A program made the translations under genes and the position numbers. 64,000 nt of DNA from positions 2,480,001-2,544,000 of the forward strand of contig NZ_CP016543.2 in assembly GCF_001687665.2 (NCBI RefSeq), given 5' to 3'. Every line of letters begins with the position of its first letter. Position 1 is the stretch's first letter. Origin of the DNA: Planococcus donghaensis (GTDB lineage Bacteria; Bacillota; Bacilli; Bacillales_A; Planococcaceae). Under the pieces are notes generated by a model. That model did no database searches. It was not told the origin of the DNA and worked only from the letters and a program-made list of their open reading frames with translations. Below, one piece after another: positions 44,079 through 53,248 of this stretch.

Positions 44079-44165
44079 GCTGTCATCTCCTCTTCTATTT
44101 GCTTTAGAATAGCCTGTAGATTGACAATACATCCTCCTTTTTTGAGTGAGACATCCTTTTCTAAC

Positions 44166-44189
44166 TTTTGTGCAAACGATTGCACAAAA
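44166..44189. promoter_or_regulatory. LacI/MalR-type operator
   Basis: TTTTGTGCAA-acga-TTGCACAAAA is a perfect 24-bp palindrome with the central CG typical of LacI-family operators. It lies about 90 bp upstream of the amylopullulanase start, between promoter and gene, so a maltose-type repressor probably binds here. Confidence 0.7.
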
Positions 44190-44234
44190 GGGCGAAATCG
44201 CTTATGTCTTTTGATGAGCGATGGCTTCTGGCTG

Positions 44235-44263
44235 AATAAATTCAGAATTGTAAGCGTTTTCAA
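44235..44263 (-). promoter_or_regulatory. Amylopullulanase promoter overlapped by a cre site
   Basis: TTGAAA (44263-44258), 17 bp and TTTATT (44240-44235) form a possible promoter. TGTAAGCGTTTTCA at 44249-44262 matches the CcpA catabolite-responsive consensus TGWNANCGNTNWCA at every position and covers the -35 box, so glucose repression is expected. Confidence 0.68.
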
Positions 44264-44342
44264 ATTATTACTGGTAATTTTACATCAAGTTTTTGTAAAC
44301 AGCAACAGAAAATGTGAATTGGGTATTTTGGGGGAATTTGTT

Positions 44343-44511
44343 TTAACCCGGGTGTTTGTGATCCTTACATGAAGTTTTTTCTTTTTAACCCGGGTGTTTG
44401 TGATCCTTACATGAAGTTTTTTCTTTTTAACCCGGGTGTTCGCAGCTCTTACATGAATTTTTTGCTTCTTTACCTGAACTTTTTCTTTTTTTATCGAGAT
44501 TTCTTCCAAAA
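44343..44511. repeat. Array D: eight units of about 21 bp with TTAA/TTAC motif
   Basis: Units start at 44343, 44365, 44385, 44407, 44427, 44449, 44470 and 44491 (22/20 alternation, then 21). The first six form three 42-bp dimers (TTAACCCGGGTGTTTGTGAT plus TTACATGAAGTTTTTTCTTT), the third partly diverged. The minus-strand frame reads as 7-residue repeats because of the period, but has no ribosome binding site. Confidence 0.88.
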
Positions 44512-44515
44512 TCAA

Positions 44516-44542
44516 AAAACTGCACCTCGAGAGATGCAGTTT
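44516..44542. terminator. Terminator of gene 44577-45092
   Basis: AAAACTGCA ... TGCAGTTT inverted repeat, 35 bp past the minus-strand stop codon. Confidence 0.65.
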
Positions 44543-44576
44543 AACCTAACTATATGAAACAGTTTTTTTAAAAAAA

Positions 44577-45092
44577 TTACGATTGAAGAACAAACTCCTG
44601 GTACAACTTATTCAAATCTTCCTCAAACTCATGTATTAAGCTTACTCGCTCTGCATAATCTAGTCCCATTACAGGACTTGTCAATTGATGCGCAGTTTCT
44701 CGAAGTTCGTCAAACTTCCACATCCATTCATCTGCTATTTGCGGTTCAAGGTAATTTACTTCTGAAACAACTGAAGCCACGAGTCCATAACTTGAAGAAC
44801 TTGCCGAATGATCGTATTTCTCTTCTCCCTCAAACTCTGTCCATACGATATGAATTTCAGTTAAAAACCCTTCCACCGTTCCGTCGAATGAGCTTTCCAT
44901 TTTTTGATTTCCCTTATATTTTGGGTTGAATGGATTGTGTTCTGACATTTCCAGCTTCTCAGATGCAACCACTTCGATTAGATCTTCTTGGACGACTAAG
45001 TCATCCGCATCATCCATATTAATCAAAGTAATGATTACTCCGAGTCCGACTAGTGTTAGGAATGGTACTGCTATAATAACTTTTCTTATCAA
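44577..45092 (-). CDS. Membrane-anchored protein of unknown function
   Basis: A 171-residue protein with an N-terminal anchor (about residues 4-24) and an acidic extracytoplasmic domain rich in aromatic and Glu residues (EIHIVWTEFEGEEKYDHS, then DEWMWKFDELRETAHQL). I do not recognise the family. The ribosome binding site before the ATG is reasonable (GGAGCGATCAAAGCTTTG). Monocistronic, with its own terminator. Confidence 0.65.
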   Translation of the reverse strand: MIRKVIIAVPFLTLVGLGVIITLINMDDADDLVVQEDLIEVVASEKLEMSEHNPFNPKYKGNQKMESSFDGTVEGFLTEIHIVWTEFEGEEKYDHSASSSSYGLVASVVSEVNYLEPQIADEWMWKFDELRETAHQLTSPVMGLDYAERVSLIHEFEEDLNKLYQEFVLQS

Positions 45093-45414
45093 AGCTTTGA
45101 TCGCTCCTTTATACTTTCATAGCTTTATTATACTACTGTGTGGGTTTATTTCCCATAAGTGGAATGAAAGAGATTCTAACTTTAATAGCAATTTAAAGAA
45201 GCTAAACTATCTTGCTATTAAGTTAAATAGTGTTATACACGAAATCCATAAATGGAATATTTTATAAATAGTCCATATACATTCGGGGACTTTATGGCTA
45301 TACTTATATGTAACTAAATAACCATTTAACTTTTCGTTATTTATATCATTAATTTGTTATCTTTGCGTTTTTCACACTTAATAATAGCTACATAAGAAAA
45401 GGAGATGAATCATA
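45093..45414. other. Intergenic region without gene
   Basis: AT-rich spacer between divergent genes. It holds an inverted repeat TAATAGCAA ... TTGCTATTA (about 45184-45222) and must contain the promoters of both genes. The TM2 gene has AAAAGGAG before its ATG. No coding potential seen. Confidence 0.5.
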
Positions 45415-45918
45415 ATGAGTAATTGTTACGTTCACGACGATGCACAATCAATAGGAACTTGTGTATCATGTGGTAAATTTATTTGTGCGAACTGTAATAC
45501 TGAACTAAAAGGTAAAAACACATGTAAAAAATGCGTTGATGAAATATTTGAAGACAATAAAAGAAAGCTCGAAAAATTAGAAGACAGCGGAAAGTCTCAA
45601 CAACCAATGGTATTTATGAATGCTGGCGGTGGAGGTGGCGGCGGTGGTGCTTCTAGCTCGTCTTCAAGTGTAGGCAGCGGCGCAGCGGCTATTCCGTTTT
45701 TTACTAAGAGTAAATTAATTGCAGGGTTACTCGCTATTATACTCGGCACATTTGGAGTTCATAAATTCTATTTAGGAAATTGGTTTCAAGGTATAATTTA
45801 CTTCATATTTTTCTGGACATACATTCCAGCAATAATCGGACTAATCGAAGGAATACGATACTTGATATTGTCTGATGAAAGCTTTGCTAGACAGTATGAT
45901 AAAGGATACAGAGCATAA
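45415..45918 (+). CDS. TM2-domain membrane protein with N-terminal zinc-binding motif
   Basis: A 167-residue protein. Residues 3-40 carry a B-box-like zinc knuckle with eight Cys/His ligands (CYVHDD, CVSCGKFICANC, CKKC). A Gly- and Ser-rich linker (residues about 70-92) follows. The C-terminus is a TM2 domain with two membrane helices and the signature LGTFGVHKFYLGNWFQGII. Function is unknown. Such zinc-TM2 fusions are common in Firmicutes. AAAAGGAG precedes the ATG; a terminator follows. Confidence 0.88.
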   Translation: MSNCYVHDDAQSIGTCVSCGKFICANCNTELKGKNTCKKCVDEIFEDNKRKLEKLEDSGKSQQPMVFMNAGGGGGGGGASSSSSSVGSGAAAIPFFTKSKLIAGLLAIILGTFGVHKFYLGNWFQGIIYFIFFWTYIPAIIGLIEGIRYLILSDESFARQYDKGYRA

Positions 45919-45948
45919 TACATTGTGCTAGATTCTAAGCAATATAGA

Positions 45949-45977
45949 AGCGACCTCCGAAAAATCGGAAGGTCGCT
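45949..45977. terminator. Terminator of the TM2 gene
   Basis: AGCGACCTCCGA-aaaa-TCGGAAGGTCGCT followed by CTTTGT; about 12-bp stem with one bulge. Confidence 0.75.
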
Positions 45978-45987
45978 CTTTGTATTG

Positions 45988-46053
45988 CTTATTCTTAGCT
46001 CCCGCCAAGAACATAGAATATCTCGACTCTTATTGTTGGTTTACCTCCTGAAA
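45988..46053 (-). pseudogene. Remnant of an SLH-domain protein C-terminus
   Basis: On the minus strand this reads FQEVNQQ*ESRYSMFLAGAKN. The last residues of both complete SLH proteins in the window read FQPGEPTTRAEYSVFLARAKN and FRPGEPTTRAEYSVFLARAKN. The DNA is also clearly similar (ATTCTTAGCT, CGCCAAGAA, TTGTTGGTT shared in order). An in-frame stop and the lack of the rest show a decayed fragment. Confidence 0.65.
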
Positions 46054-46180
46054 AGTGTCTTCCAAATATGCCTAGTGTTGCATTCTCTACTTAGCCGGAG
46101 ACGCACCCTTTGATTACCCACTTTAATATTTCTGAACTCAAGTTTATCGCTTGCCCGTTATTCTAAGCTAATACGATGGT

Positions 46181-46984
46181 TTATTTAGAAGAGAACATCT
46201 TTGAAAGTGCTAAGAACAACTTATCCATTCCCACACGCGCTTTTTGGATGGTGGTCGTATTAACGTAAGTTGGTCTAGTTTTTAAGACATTATATTCTAT
46301 AAAGCAATCCAAATATCGTTCGTGATACTCCGCTGTAGAGTAGAAGATGAATATAGAACTAAGCAACACTAAGCATAATATAACGGATATTCCCATGAAA
46401 ATTTCATTTATGTCTTTTTCGAACTCACTGAGACTTACTGTCTTTACAACCGGTTCAGTACTTGTAGTCTCTGTAGTTGTAATGATCTCTCCAGAATCAA
46501 CTGTTTCTGTTAGTAATGTCGTTGTAGTAGTTTCCTCTATGATTTCAGTTTCGTAACCATTTTCAATTGTATTTGCTAGCATAAAAAAGCCATAAGCAGT
46601 AACTCCCATATTTAATATAAATGCAAAAGTAGCGGCTATACAGAGCGTTTGTGCACCATTTAGAACAGTAAGTAAATATCGATAACGTGCTCTTAAGAAA
46701 TCATCTTTCTTTAGAACTTCATCAACAGCCATTTCTGCTTTAAAATACTCTTTTTCTTTTACTTTACACACCCACAAAAAAACACCTAGACGATTCAATA
46801 CATAGCCAATTGGCACCCCAAAGATCAATAGCCCTGCTAACATGCTAAGAATAGCTGCATATTCTCCAGAAAACAACATCGTAAAACCAATATTGTTGAT
46901 TAAGCAAAAGTTAGTAATAAGCGTAATACATAAAAACCATCCAGGTAATCCATACCTTAAAATATACTTGAAGTCTATCTGCAC
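46181..46984 (-). CDS. Multi-pass membrane protein of unknown function
   Basis: A 267-residue protein with about four membrane helices (near residues 10-30, 33-58, 105-137 and 195-217). Between helices 3 and 4 lies a Thr/Glu-rich loop (ETEIIEETTTTTLLTETVDS), probably outside the cell and disordered. No family recognised. The ribosome binding site is weak (GAAAGGAGTCGG, 11-12 nt before ATG). It has no obvious partner. Confidence 0.65.
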   Translation of the reverse strand: MQIDFKYILRYGLPGWFLCITLITNFCLINNIGFTMLFSGEYAAILSMLAGLLIFGVPIGYVLNRLGVFLWVCKVKEKEYFKAEMAVDEVLKKDDFLRARYRYLLTVLNGAQTLCIAATFAFILNMGVTAYGFFMLANTIENGYETEIIEETTTTTLLTETVDSGEIITTTETTSTEPVVKTVSLSEFEKDINEIFMGISVILCLVLLSSIFIFYSTAEYHERYLDCFIEYNVLKTRPTYVNTTTIQKARVGMDKLFLALSKMFSSK

Positions 46985-47395
46985 CTTAACCGACTCCTTT
47001 CATTTCAACGTTGTACGAACCTAAATAATTCGATTACTCTCCTCTTCTTACTAGCTACCAAGATATATTATTATCATTATAATCAAAATACCATTTTTCG
47101 CATATGAATTTTTATCCATCTCTATTTTCCACTTTATACATTAACTAATAATGAAGGAATAGGATTCAATCTTGTATGCTATGTTTCGATTGCTTTAGCT
47201 AAAAAACCCCTTTTAATATATAGGGCTCAGACTTTAGAAAAAATCGATTTAGTCGAGTTATTAAAAGCTACTAGACTGCAAAAACGAATCCAATCGATTG
47301 CATTGAAATTAGATTCTTGTACGCAGTTATCCTCTATTCTAAGAACACAACTTCTCTTTTCTGCCCTAATTGCTCTAAGAGTTTTCTAAAGAAAA
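46985..47395. other. AT-rich intergenic region
   Basis: No gene, repeat or convincing promoter found on either strand. It may hold decayed sequence: the SLH remnant lies on the other side of gene 46181-46984. Confidence 0.4.
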
Positions 47396-47419
47396 AGCCT
47401 CTCCCATATGGAAGAGGCT
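47396..47419. terminator. Terminator of the large SLH protein gene
   Basis: AGCCTCT-cccatatgga-AGAGGCT, 22 bp past the stop codon on the minus strand. Confidence 0.65.
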
Positions 47420-47441
47420 CTCTACTATTACTTTTAAATTC

Positions 47442-50400
47442 CTAATTACGAAACTCTTCATTCTTAGCTCTCGCCAAGAATACAGAATACTCAGCTCTAG
47501 TTGTTGGTTCACCTGGTTGGAAAGTTTTATCCGGGTAGCCAGTAGTAATACCATTCTCAAATAGTCCTGAGATATAGCCTTTCGACCAATGTCCCGCTTT
47601 CACATCGCTAAAATGGTTTTTATCACTTGCGTCTAATTCGTATGCAATGCTGATGATCTTCGCCATTTCGGCACGTTTTAACCCATCATTTGGTGCAAAC
47701 GTACCGTCTGGATTTCCAGTAAACAACCCTGCTTTTGAAACCGCTGCAATGTAGTTTTTGCCCCAATGCTTATCTGAAACGTCCTTATAACCCGAAGGAA
47801 CATCTTCTATTGGCAAGTCGAGTGCGATTGCTAACATTTTCGCGGCTTCTGCGCGTGTTGTGTTCTTTTCTGGTTGGAAGCCACCATCCGGATAGCCACC
47901 GATGATTTTTTCGTCTGCTAAATACATGATTTTATCTAATGCCCAGTGAGATAGCTTCAAATCGGGGTAGTTGCCATCTTCTACTGTAACTAAAATCACT
48001 TCACTGTTATTTCCAGCTGCATCTGTAGCAATAATCGATAACTTCGTACCAACTTTTTGTTTCTTTATTTCTACTTCGTACTTGCCTTTTGCGTCAGCTG
48101 TGGCCGTACCGATTGTGCTGTCTTTATTTTCTACAGTAATCGTAGCATCAGCTTCTGCCGTTCCAATAATTCGTGTGGAATATTGTGTTACTTTGCTTTC
48201 TAGCTCAATTGCTGGAGCTGTTCCATCTGTCACAACGACTTCTGTTGCTGAACTCTTATTTCCAGCTTTGTCTGTCGCAGTAATTGATAGGACTGTTCCT
48301 GCTTTTTGTTTTGGAATCGTAACTGAATAGTTTCCATCACCACTTACTGTAGTTGTAGCAATTTCTTTATCGTCAACTTTAACAGTTACTTGTGAAGCAA
48401 CTTCAGCTGCACCTGTAACAATGGTTGATTGTTCTGTTACTTCACTTACAGTTGGCGCATTTGGTGCTGTTACATCTAGAACCACTACTTCTTTTGCAGA
48501 ACTGATGTTTCCTACAGCATCTGTTGCAGTAATCGTTAATTTTGTGCCAGCCTGTTGTTTCGCAATTTCAATAGAGAATTTGCCATCAGCGTCAGCTGTC
48601 GCTGTTGCCAATTCGCTGTTGTCTGCAGTAACCGAAACAAGCGATTCCGCCTCGGCATTTCCTGTAATCACCGTCGACTGATCTGTTACTTCGTTGACAG
48701 TCGGAACTTTTGGTGCTGATTCATCCACCACTGTCACTTCTGTTGTCTCACTTGTATTCCCTGCAGCATCTGTTGCGGTTACTTGAATTTTTGTTCCCGC
48801 TTTTTGAGCTGAGATTGTCGCTCTATACTTGCCTTCTGAAGAAACAGTTGTCGTCGCCAATTCAGAATCATCCACTTTAATAGTAATCAAAGCATCCACT
48901 TCTCCTGATCCTGTAACAATTGTTGAGTTGTCGGTAACTTTATCAACTGTTGGCGCGTCAGGTGCTGTGACATCTACAACCATTACTGTTTTAACTTCAC
49001 TCACATTACCGGCTAGATCTGTTGCAGTAATACTTAGTTTTGTACCAGCTTGTTGTTTGGCAATCGCGACAACAAACTCTCCATCTTTGTTTGCTGTTGC
49101 TGTGCCAATTTCTGTGTCTTCAACTTTAACACTAATAGTAGCGTTCGCTTCCGCAGATCCTTTTATCTCTGTCGATTTATCCGTCACTTCTGTCACTGTC
49201 GGTAATGCCGGTGCCGTTACATCTAAAACCGTTACGTGTGTCGCTTCACTGATGTTTCCAGCTTTATCAGCTACTGTGATTTCTAGTTGTGCACCGACTT
49301 GTTGTGTAGGAATTGATACCGCATAATTGCCTTCTTGGTCTACTGTTGCTGTGCCGATTTCAATAGTATCTGCCTTAACAGTTACTACTGCACCGGCTTC
49401 AGCTGTTCCGGTCACTGAAGTTGAACCATTTGTTACTTTATCAACCACAGGTTTTTCTGGAGCTGTCACATCACTTACTATTATTTCTGTTGCTTGACTC
49501 GTATTCCCTGATGTATTGGTTGAAGTGATAGTCAGTTTGCTTCCTGCTTGCTGTTTCGGAATAGCAATGGAATAATTTCCATTGTCATCAGCTTTGCCTT
49601 CCGCAATTACTTTGCCATCAAGTTTCACCTTAATTTCGGCATTTTCTTCAGCGGTTCCGCTAATCATGACATCTTTGTCAGTTACCGGGTCGACTGTAGG
49701 TTTAATCGGAGCTGTTCCTTCTTGAACAATAACTGTTACTAATCCAGTTCGAACAATTCCAGTATACGCCATAACATCTATCGGTACTCTTGGACCGACT
49801 GATCTTGATGAAACAGAAAATCTCCCATCATCGCCTGTCTGTCCTGAGCCAAGAGTCATCTCCCCCCCCAGTAAAAGTTCGATTTTAGTACCCGGAAACG
49901 CTCGCCCTGTTACAGTGTTCGTCATTCCATATAATGGATCTATTTCCGGCTCTGAAATTAGCGTGATCACACTTAATTTCTTGATATCACTTTGATTATT
50001 ATGAGTATCGATTGTAGCGATTCCCAGTTCATATTTTTCACCTTCATCTAGGTTTTCAAATGTATAGGAAGTTTTATCTGCTGAAACCGTTTCTCTTAAT
50101 TGGCCATCAATGTATAATGCGTACTCTTTTGCATCAGTATCCGTATCCCATGTTACTTGCACTTCATTGAAGCTCTTTTCCGCAACGGTGAAATTTGTCG
50201 TATATTTAGTTGCAGTATTTCCGAAAGCATCGTTTAAAATAAATTGAACATCATCAAAATTTTCTTCTTGAACTGTAACTTTAAATGTTCCATCTTCTTT
50301 AATCGGAGTCCATTCCTCAAATAACTTCATATCCATGAATGGCAATGTTTTTCCTTCTATTACTATATCTCCATTTTCCTGTTTCTTGTTGTTTACAACG

Positions 50401-52424
50401 AATGGAACCTCATAACCATCCTGCCATAACAAGTTCGTTAAGTTAATTGAGTTGGATTCCCCCCCTACTATTTTTTGAAATCTGCCTTGAATAAATGTGG
50501 GTTCCTCGCTGTACCCTTCGCCTCTAGCATTCAATGTACCTTCTATTGTTAGTCCACCATAACTGGCAAGCGTTCCATAAACATATACGTTTCCTGTGAC
50601 AGTCACGTTACCATCAATGGTTACCAAAGAGTTGGAACCAATGTATAAATCGCCATCAATCGTTTTGTTCGACCATGATTCGTTTTCAGTAGTCACGGTA
50701 TAATCAGTTGATTGATCTGTTTCTTCGTTGACCGTTGGAACTTCTGGCGCAGTCGCATCTAAAACCCTTATCACTGTCGCTTGACTGATATAACCAACTT
50801 TATCAGCCACTGTAATTTCTAGACGTGTACCAACTTGTTGTTTAGGAATTGATACCGCATAATTGCCTTCTTGGTCTACTGTTGCTGTGCCGATTTTAAT
50901 AGTATTTGCTTTAACTGATATCACTGCACCAGCTTCGGCTGTTCCGGTCACTGAAGTTGATCCATCTGTTACTTTATCGACCACAGGTCTTTCTGGAGGC
51001 GTCACATCTCTTACCGTGATTTCTGTCGCTTCACTGACATTCCCCGATGTATTGGTTGAAACAAGAGACAACTTGCTTCCTGCTTGCTGTTTCGGAATAG
51101 CAATGGAAAAATTTCCATTTTCATCAACTGTTCCTTCCGCAATTACTTTGTCCCCAACTTTCACCGTAATTTCGGCATATTCTTCAGCTCGTCCTCTAAT
51201 CACAACATCTTTGTCAGTTACAGAATAGACTGTTGGTTTAATCGGAGCTGTTCCTTCTTGAACAATAACTGCTACTAACCCAGTTCTAACAAATTCAGTA
51301 CTTGTCACCACATTTATCGTTGCTCCTGAATAGACTTCTCCAGGATCCATGGAAACAAAGAACCTTCCATCATCATATGCCCTTCCTGAGCCAATACGCT
51401 TTGAACCTCCGAGGAGTAGTTCGATATTAGCACCTGGTAATGCTCGCCCAGTTACGGTAGTCGAATTTTCGTATACAGGATCAGCATCTATTACTGACTC
51501 TGACATTAGAGTTATTACATTTATTCTCTTGATATCACCTGCATAATAATGTGGGCCGACTGCAGCGATTCCCAGTTCATATTTTGTACCTTCGTCAAGA
51601 TTTTCAAACGTATAGGAAGTTGTATCGCCTGAAACCGTCTCTTTTAATTGTCCATCTATGTATAATGCGTACTCTTTTGCATCATTAACTGTATCCCATG
51701 TTACTTGTACTTTATCGAAACTTTTATGTGCAACGGTGAAATTGGTCGTATATTTAGCTGCAGTATTTCCGAAAACATCTTCTACTCTAAATTGAACATC
51801 ATTCAAAACTTCTTCCTGAACTCTAACCGAGAACGATCCATCCGCTTCAATAGGAACGGCTTCCCTAAATAACGACATATTCATGAATGGCAATGTTTTT
51901 CCTTTTATTATTACATCTCCATTTTCGCGTTCCATGTTGTTTACAACGAAAGGAACATCATAACCATCCTGCTGCAACAAGTTAGTTAAGTTAATTGAAT
52001 TGGGTTCACCATTCATTGCGAAAGTTCCCTTATTCAATTCCGGTTCGTCAGAGTAACTATTCATTCTGGCATTCAACGTACCTTCTACTGTCAATCCTCC
52101 ATAGCTGAAAAGCGTTCCATAAACATATACATTTCCTGTGACAGTCACATTCCCTTCAATGGTCACCACCGAATTCGGGCCAATGTATAAATCACCATCG
52201 ATCGTTTTGTTCGACCAAGACTCATTTTCAGTGGTCACGGTATAATCAGTTGCCGTAGACGCCACTTTCACTTCTCCTGAATCGATAACTTCTCCTTGCT
52301 CTTCACTAACTACACTTTTTCCACTTTCAGCGTGCACTGGCACAGCTCCAGTTCCTAACTGTACTACTAGCGAGGACATTACTAACAAAGTAAGCCCTTT
52401 CTTCATTCGAGACTTTTTAACCAC
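47442..52424 (-). CDS. Large SLH-anchored surface protein with duplicated module and Ig-like repeats
   Basis: A 1660-residue secreted protein. Signal peptide to about residue 32 (VPVHAES). A module beginning TDYTVTTENESWSNKTIDGD (a polymer-forming beta-solenoid-like segment, an Fn3-like domain, and Ig-like domains) occurs twice in tandem, at about residues 56-570 and 572-1085. Further bacterial Ig-like repeats of about 83 residues (APxxPTVxxVTDxSTxVTG at each start) run to about 1490. Three SLH domains (about 1498-1657) bind the secondary cell-wall polymer. Start is GTG with AAAGG 9 nt upstream. A structural or adhesive surface role is likely. Confidence 0.9.
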   Translation of the reverse strand: MVKKSRMKKGLTLLVMSSLVVQLGTGAVPVHAESGKSVVSEEQGEVIDSGEVKVASTATDYTVTTENESWSNKTIDGDLYIGPNSVVTIEGNVTVTGNVYVYGTLFSYGGLTVEGTLNARMNSYSDEPELNKGTFAMNGEPNSINLTNLLQQDGYDVPFVVNNMERENGDVIIKGKTLPFMNMSLFREAVPIEADGSFSVRVQEEVLNDVQFRVEDVFGNTAAKYTTNFTVAHKSFDKVQVTWDTVNDAKEYALYIDGQLKETVSGDTTSYTFENLDEGTKYELGIAAVGPHYYAGDIKRINVITLMSESVIDADPVYENSTTVTGRALPGANIELLLGGSKRIGSGRAYDDGRFFVSMDPGEVYSGATINVVTSTEFVRTGLVAVIVQEGTAPIKPTVYSVTDKDVVIRGRAEEYAEITVKVGDKVIAEGTVDENGNFSIAIPKQQAGSKLSLVSTNTSGNVSEATEITVRDVTPPERPVVDKVTDGSTSVTGTAEAGAVISVKANTIKIGTATVDQEGNYAVSIPKQQVGTRLEITVADKVGYISQATVIRVLDATAPEVPTVNEETDQSTDYTVTTENESWSNKTIDGDLYIGSNSLVTIDGNVTVTGNVYVYGTLASYGGLTIEGTLNARGEGYSEEPTFIQGRFQKIVGGESNSINLTNLLWQDGYEVPFVVNNKKQENGDIVIEGKTLPFMDMKLFEEWTPIKEDGTFKVTVQEENFDDVQFILNDAFGNTATKYTTNFTVAEKSFNEVQVTWDTDTDAKEYALYIDGQLRETVSADKTSYTFENLDEGEKYELGIATIDTHNNQSDIKKLSVITLISEPEIDPLYGMTNTVTGRAFPGTKIELLLGGEMTLGSGQTGDDGRFSVSSRSVGPRVPIDVMAYTGIVRTGLVTVIVQEGTAPIKPTVDPVTDKDVMISGTAEENAEIKVKLDGKVIAEGKADDNGNYSIAIPKQQAGSKLTITSTNTSGNTSQATEIIVSDVTAPEKPVVDKVTNGSTSVTGTAEAGAVVTVKADTIEIGTATVDQEGNYAVSIPTQQVGAQLEITVADKAGNISEATHVTVLDVTAPALPTVTEVTDKSTEIKGSAEANATISVKVEDTEIGTATANKDGEFVVAIAKQQAGTKLSITATDLAGNVSEVKTVMVVDVTAPDAPTVDKVTDNSTIVTGSGEVDALITIKVDDSELATTTVSSEGKYRATISAQKAGTKIQVTATDAAGNTSETTEVTVVDESAPKVPTVNEVTDQSTVITGNAEAESLVSVTADNSELATATADADGKFSIEIAKQQAGTKLTITATDAVGNISSAKEVVVLDVTAPNAPTVSEVTEQSTIVTGAAEVASQVTVKVDDKEIATTTVSGDGNYSVTIPKQKAGTVLSITATDKAGNKSSATEVVVTDGTAPAIELESKVTQYSTRIIGTAEADATITVENKDSTIGTATADAKGKYEVEIKKQKVGTKLSIIATDAAGNNSEVILVTVEDGNYPDLKLSHWALDKIMYLADEKIIGGYPDGGFQPEKNTTRAEAAKMLAIALDLPIEDVPSGYKDVSDKHWGKNYIAAVSKAGLFTGNPDGTFAPNDGLKRAEMAKIISIAYELDASDKNHFSDVKAGHWSKGYISGLFENGITTGYPDKTFQPGEPTTRAEYSVFLARAKNEEFRN

Positions 52425-52710
52425 ACTACCAAACCTTTCCTCAACTTTTTTTAATGATTGGATAATAATACGACTTTAATTCCAGAATAAAATTAGAATT
52501 TACTTAAAAATTCATAATTATTCCTTTAATTTACATTTTAAATTTTAATGTAAATTTAGTAGTCTTTAAAACCCATGACAATTCTATCACTTTTCATTAC
52601 AAAACTAAAGGCATTTTTAGTATTTAGACATATTCAATGAATTTCAAAATAACTTCTTTGTTCTTTTGAATTTAAATAAGAGTTTATAGCTTCAAAATTA
52701 TCTCTCTATA
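52425..52710. other. Upstream region of the large SLH gene
   Basis: AT-rich leader. It holds an inverted repeat AATTTACATT (52528-52537) / AATGTAAATT (52547-52556) that could be an operator or leader hairpin. No gene. Confidence 0.4.
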
Positions 52711-52755
52711 AAAAATGCCTCTTAAGAAATCAATCGATTTCTTAAGGGGCATTTT
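52711..52755. terminator. Terminator with GAAATC-AATC-GATTTC cap
   Basis: About 20-bp near-perfect stem (AAAAATGCCTCTTAAGAAATC ...) at the end of the excalibur-domain gene. Its tip and outer stem are shared with the terminator at 57976. Confidence 0.85.
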
Positions 52756-52768
52756 AATATACAAATTC

Positions 52769-53044
52769 CTACTTCTCACACGCAATCAAATCTTTATCCC
52801 GATCACTCTTTTTATTCGCATCATACAAAGCTTTGGAAACAAACGGCTTATGTTTTGTCTTGCCGCCTTTGTTCTTTACTTTCGAATTACGGGCAATGCC
52901 GCCTTTATATACTTTGTTAATAGCTGTACAGTTTTCATACGTTTTTACTTTTACTGCTGCTGCATCCGTTGGCATAGGTGCTGCGCTGACTGTGAAACTA
53001 ATGACGACCATCAATGACATGATGGCTAAACCGATTTTTTTCAT
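52769..53044 (-). CDS. Secreted excalibur calcium-binding domain protein
   Basis: A 91-residue protein: signal peptide (cut near VSAAP, residue 22), then a small domain with NCTAINKVYKGGIARNS and the calcium-binding SDRDKDLIACEK that defines the excalibur family. Cysteines in YENC and IACE probably pair. Such modules occur on surface nucleases and as free proteins; the exact role is unknown. Good ribosome binding site (AGGAGG); own terminator. Confidence 0.87.
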   Translation of the reverse strand: MKKIGLAIMSLMVVISFTVSAAPMPTDAAAVKVKTYENCTAINKVYKGGIARNSKVKNKGGKTKHKPFVSKALYDANKKSDRDKDLIACEK

Positions 53045-53173
53045 CGTCTATTCCTCCTATTTCCTGTTGCTAACTCCACAACAAAAAATCCATATATTGT
53101 TAGCTAATTTAGTTTACCAGTCTTTTATATCCAGTACTATAGCCTTAATAAAATTATTTTTGAGCCACCACAA

Positions 53174-53227
53174 AAAAAGGGCCATCCTCGAAAGTCTGTA
53201 GATACGACTTTTCGGGATAGCCCTTTT
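53174..53227. terminator. Terminator of proBA
   Basis: Long stem AAAAAGGGC-atcc-CGAAA(A)GTC ... GACTTTTCGGGATAGCCCTTTTT, 22 bp after the proA stop. Confidence 0.8.
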
Positions 53228-53248
53228 TAAACTGGAGAGATGACAAAA

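Noticed and set aside
44075..44263. 62-codon frame upstream of the amylopullulanase
   Set aside because: Its first codons lie in the cre/-35 region and there is no initiation signal; only a shorter coupled leader is conceivable.
44285..44515. 76-codon minus-strand frame with 7-residue repeats (VRITNTR/VKKKKLH)
   Set aside because: No ribosome binding site, TTG start inside a terminator, and the periodicity is explained by the 21-bp DNA repeat.
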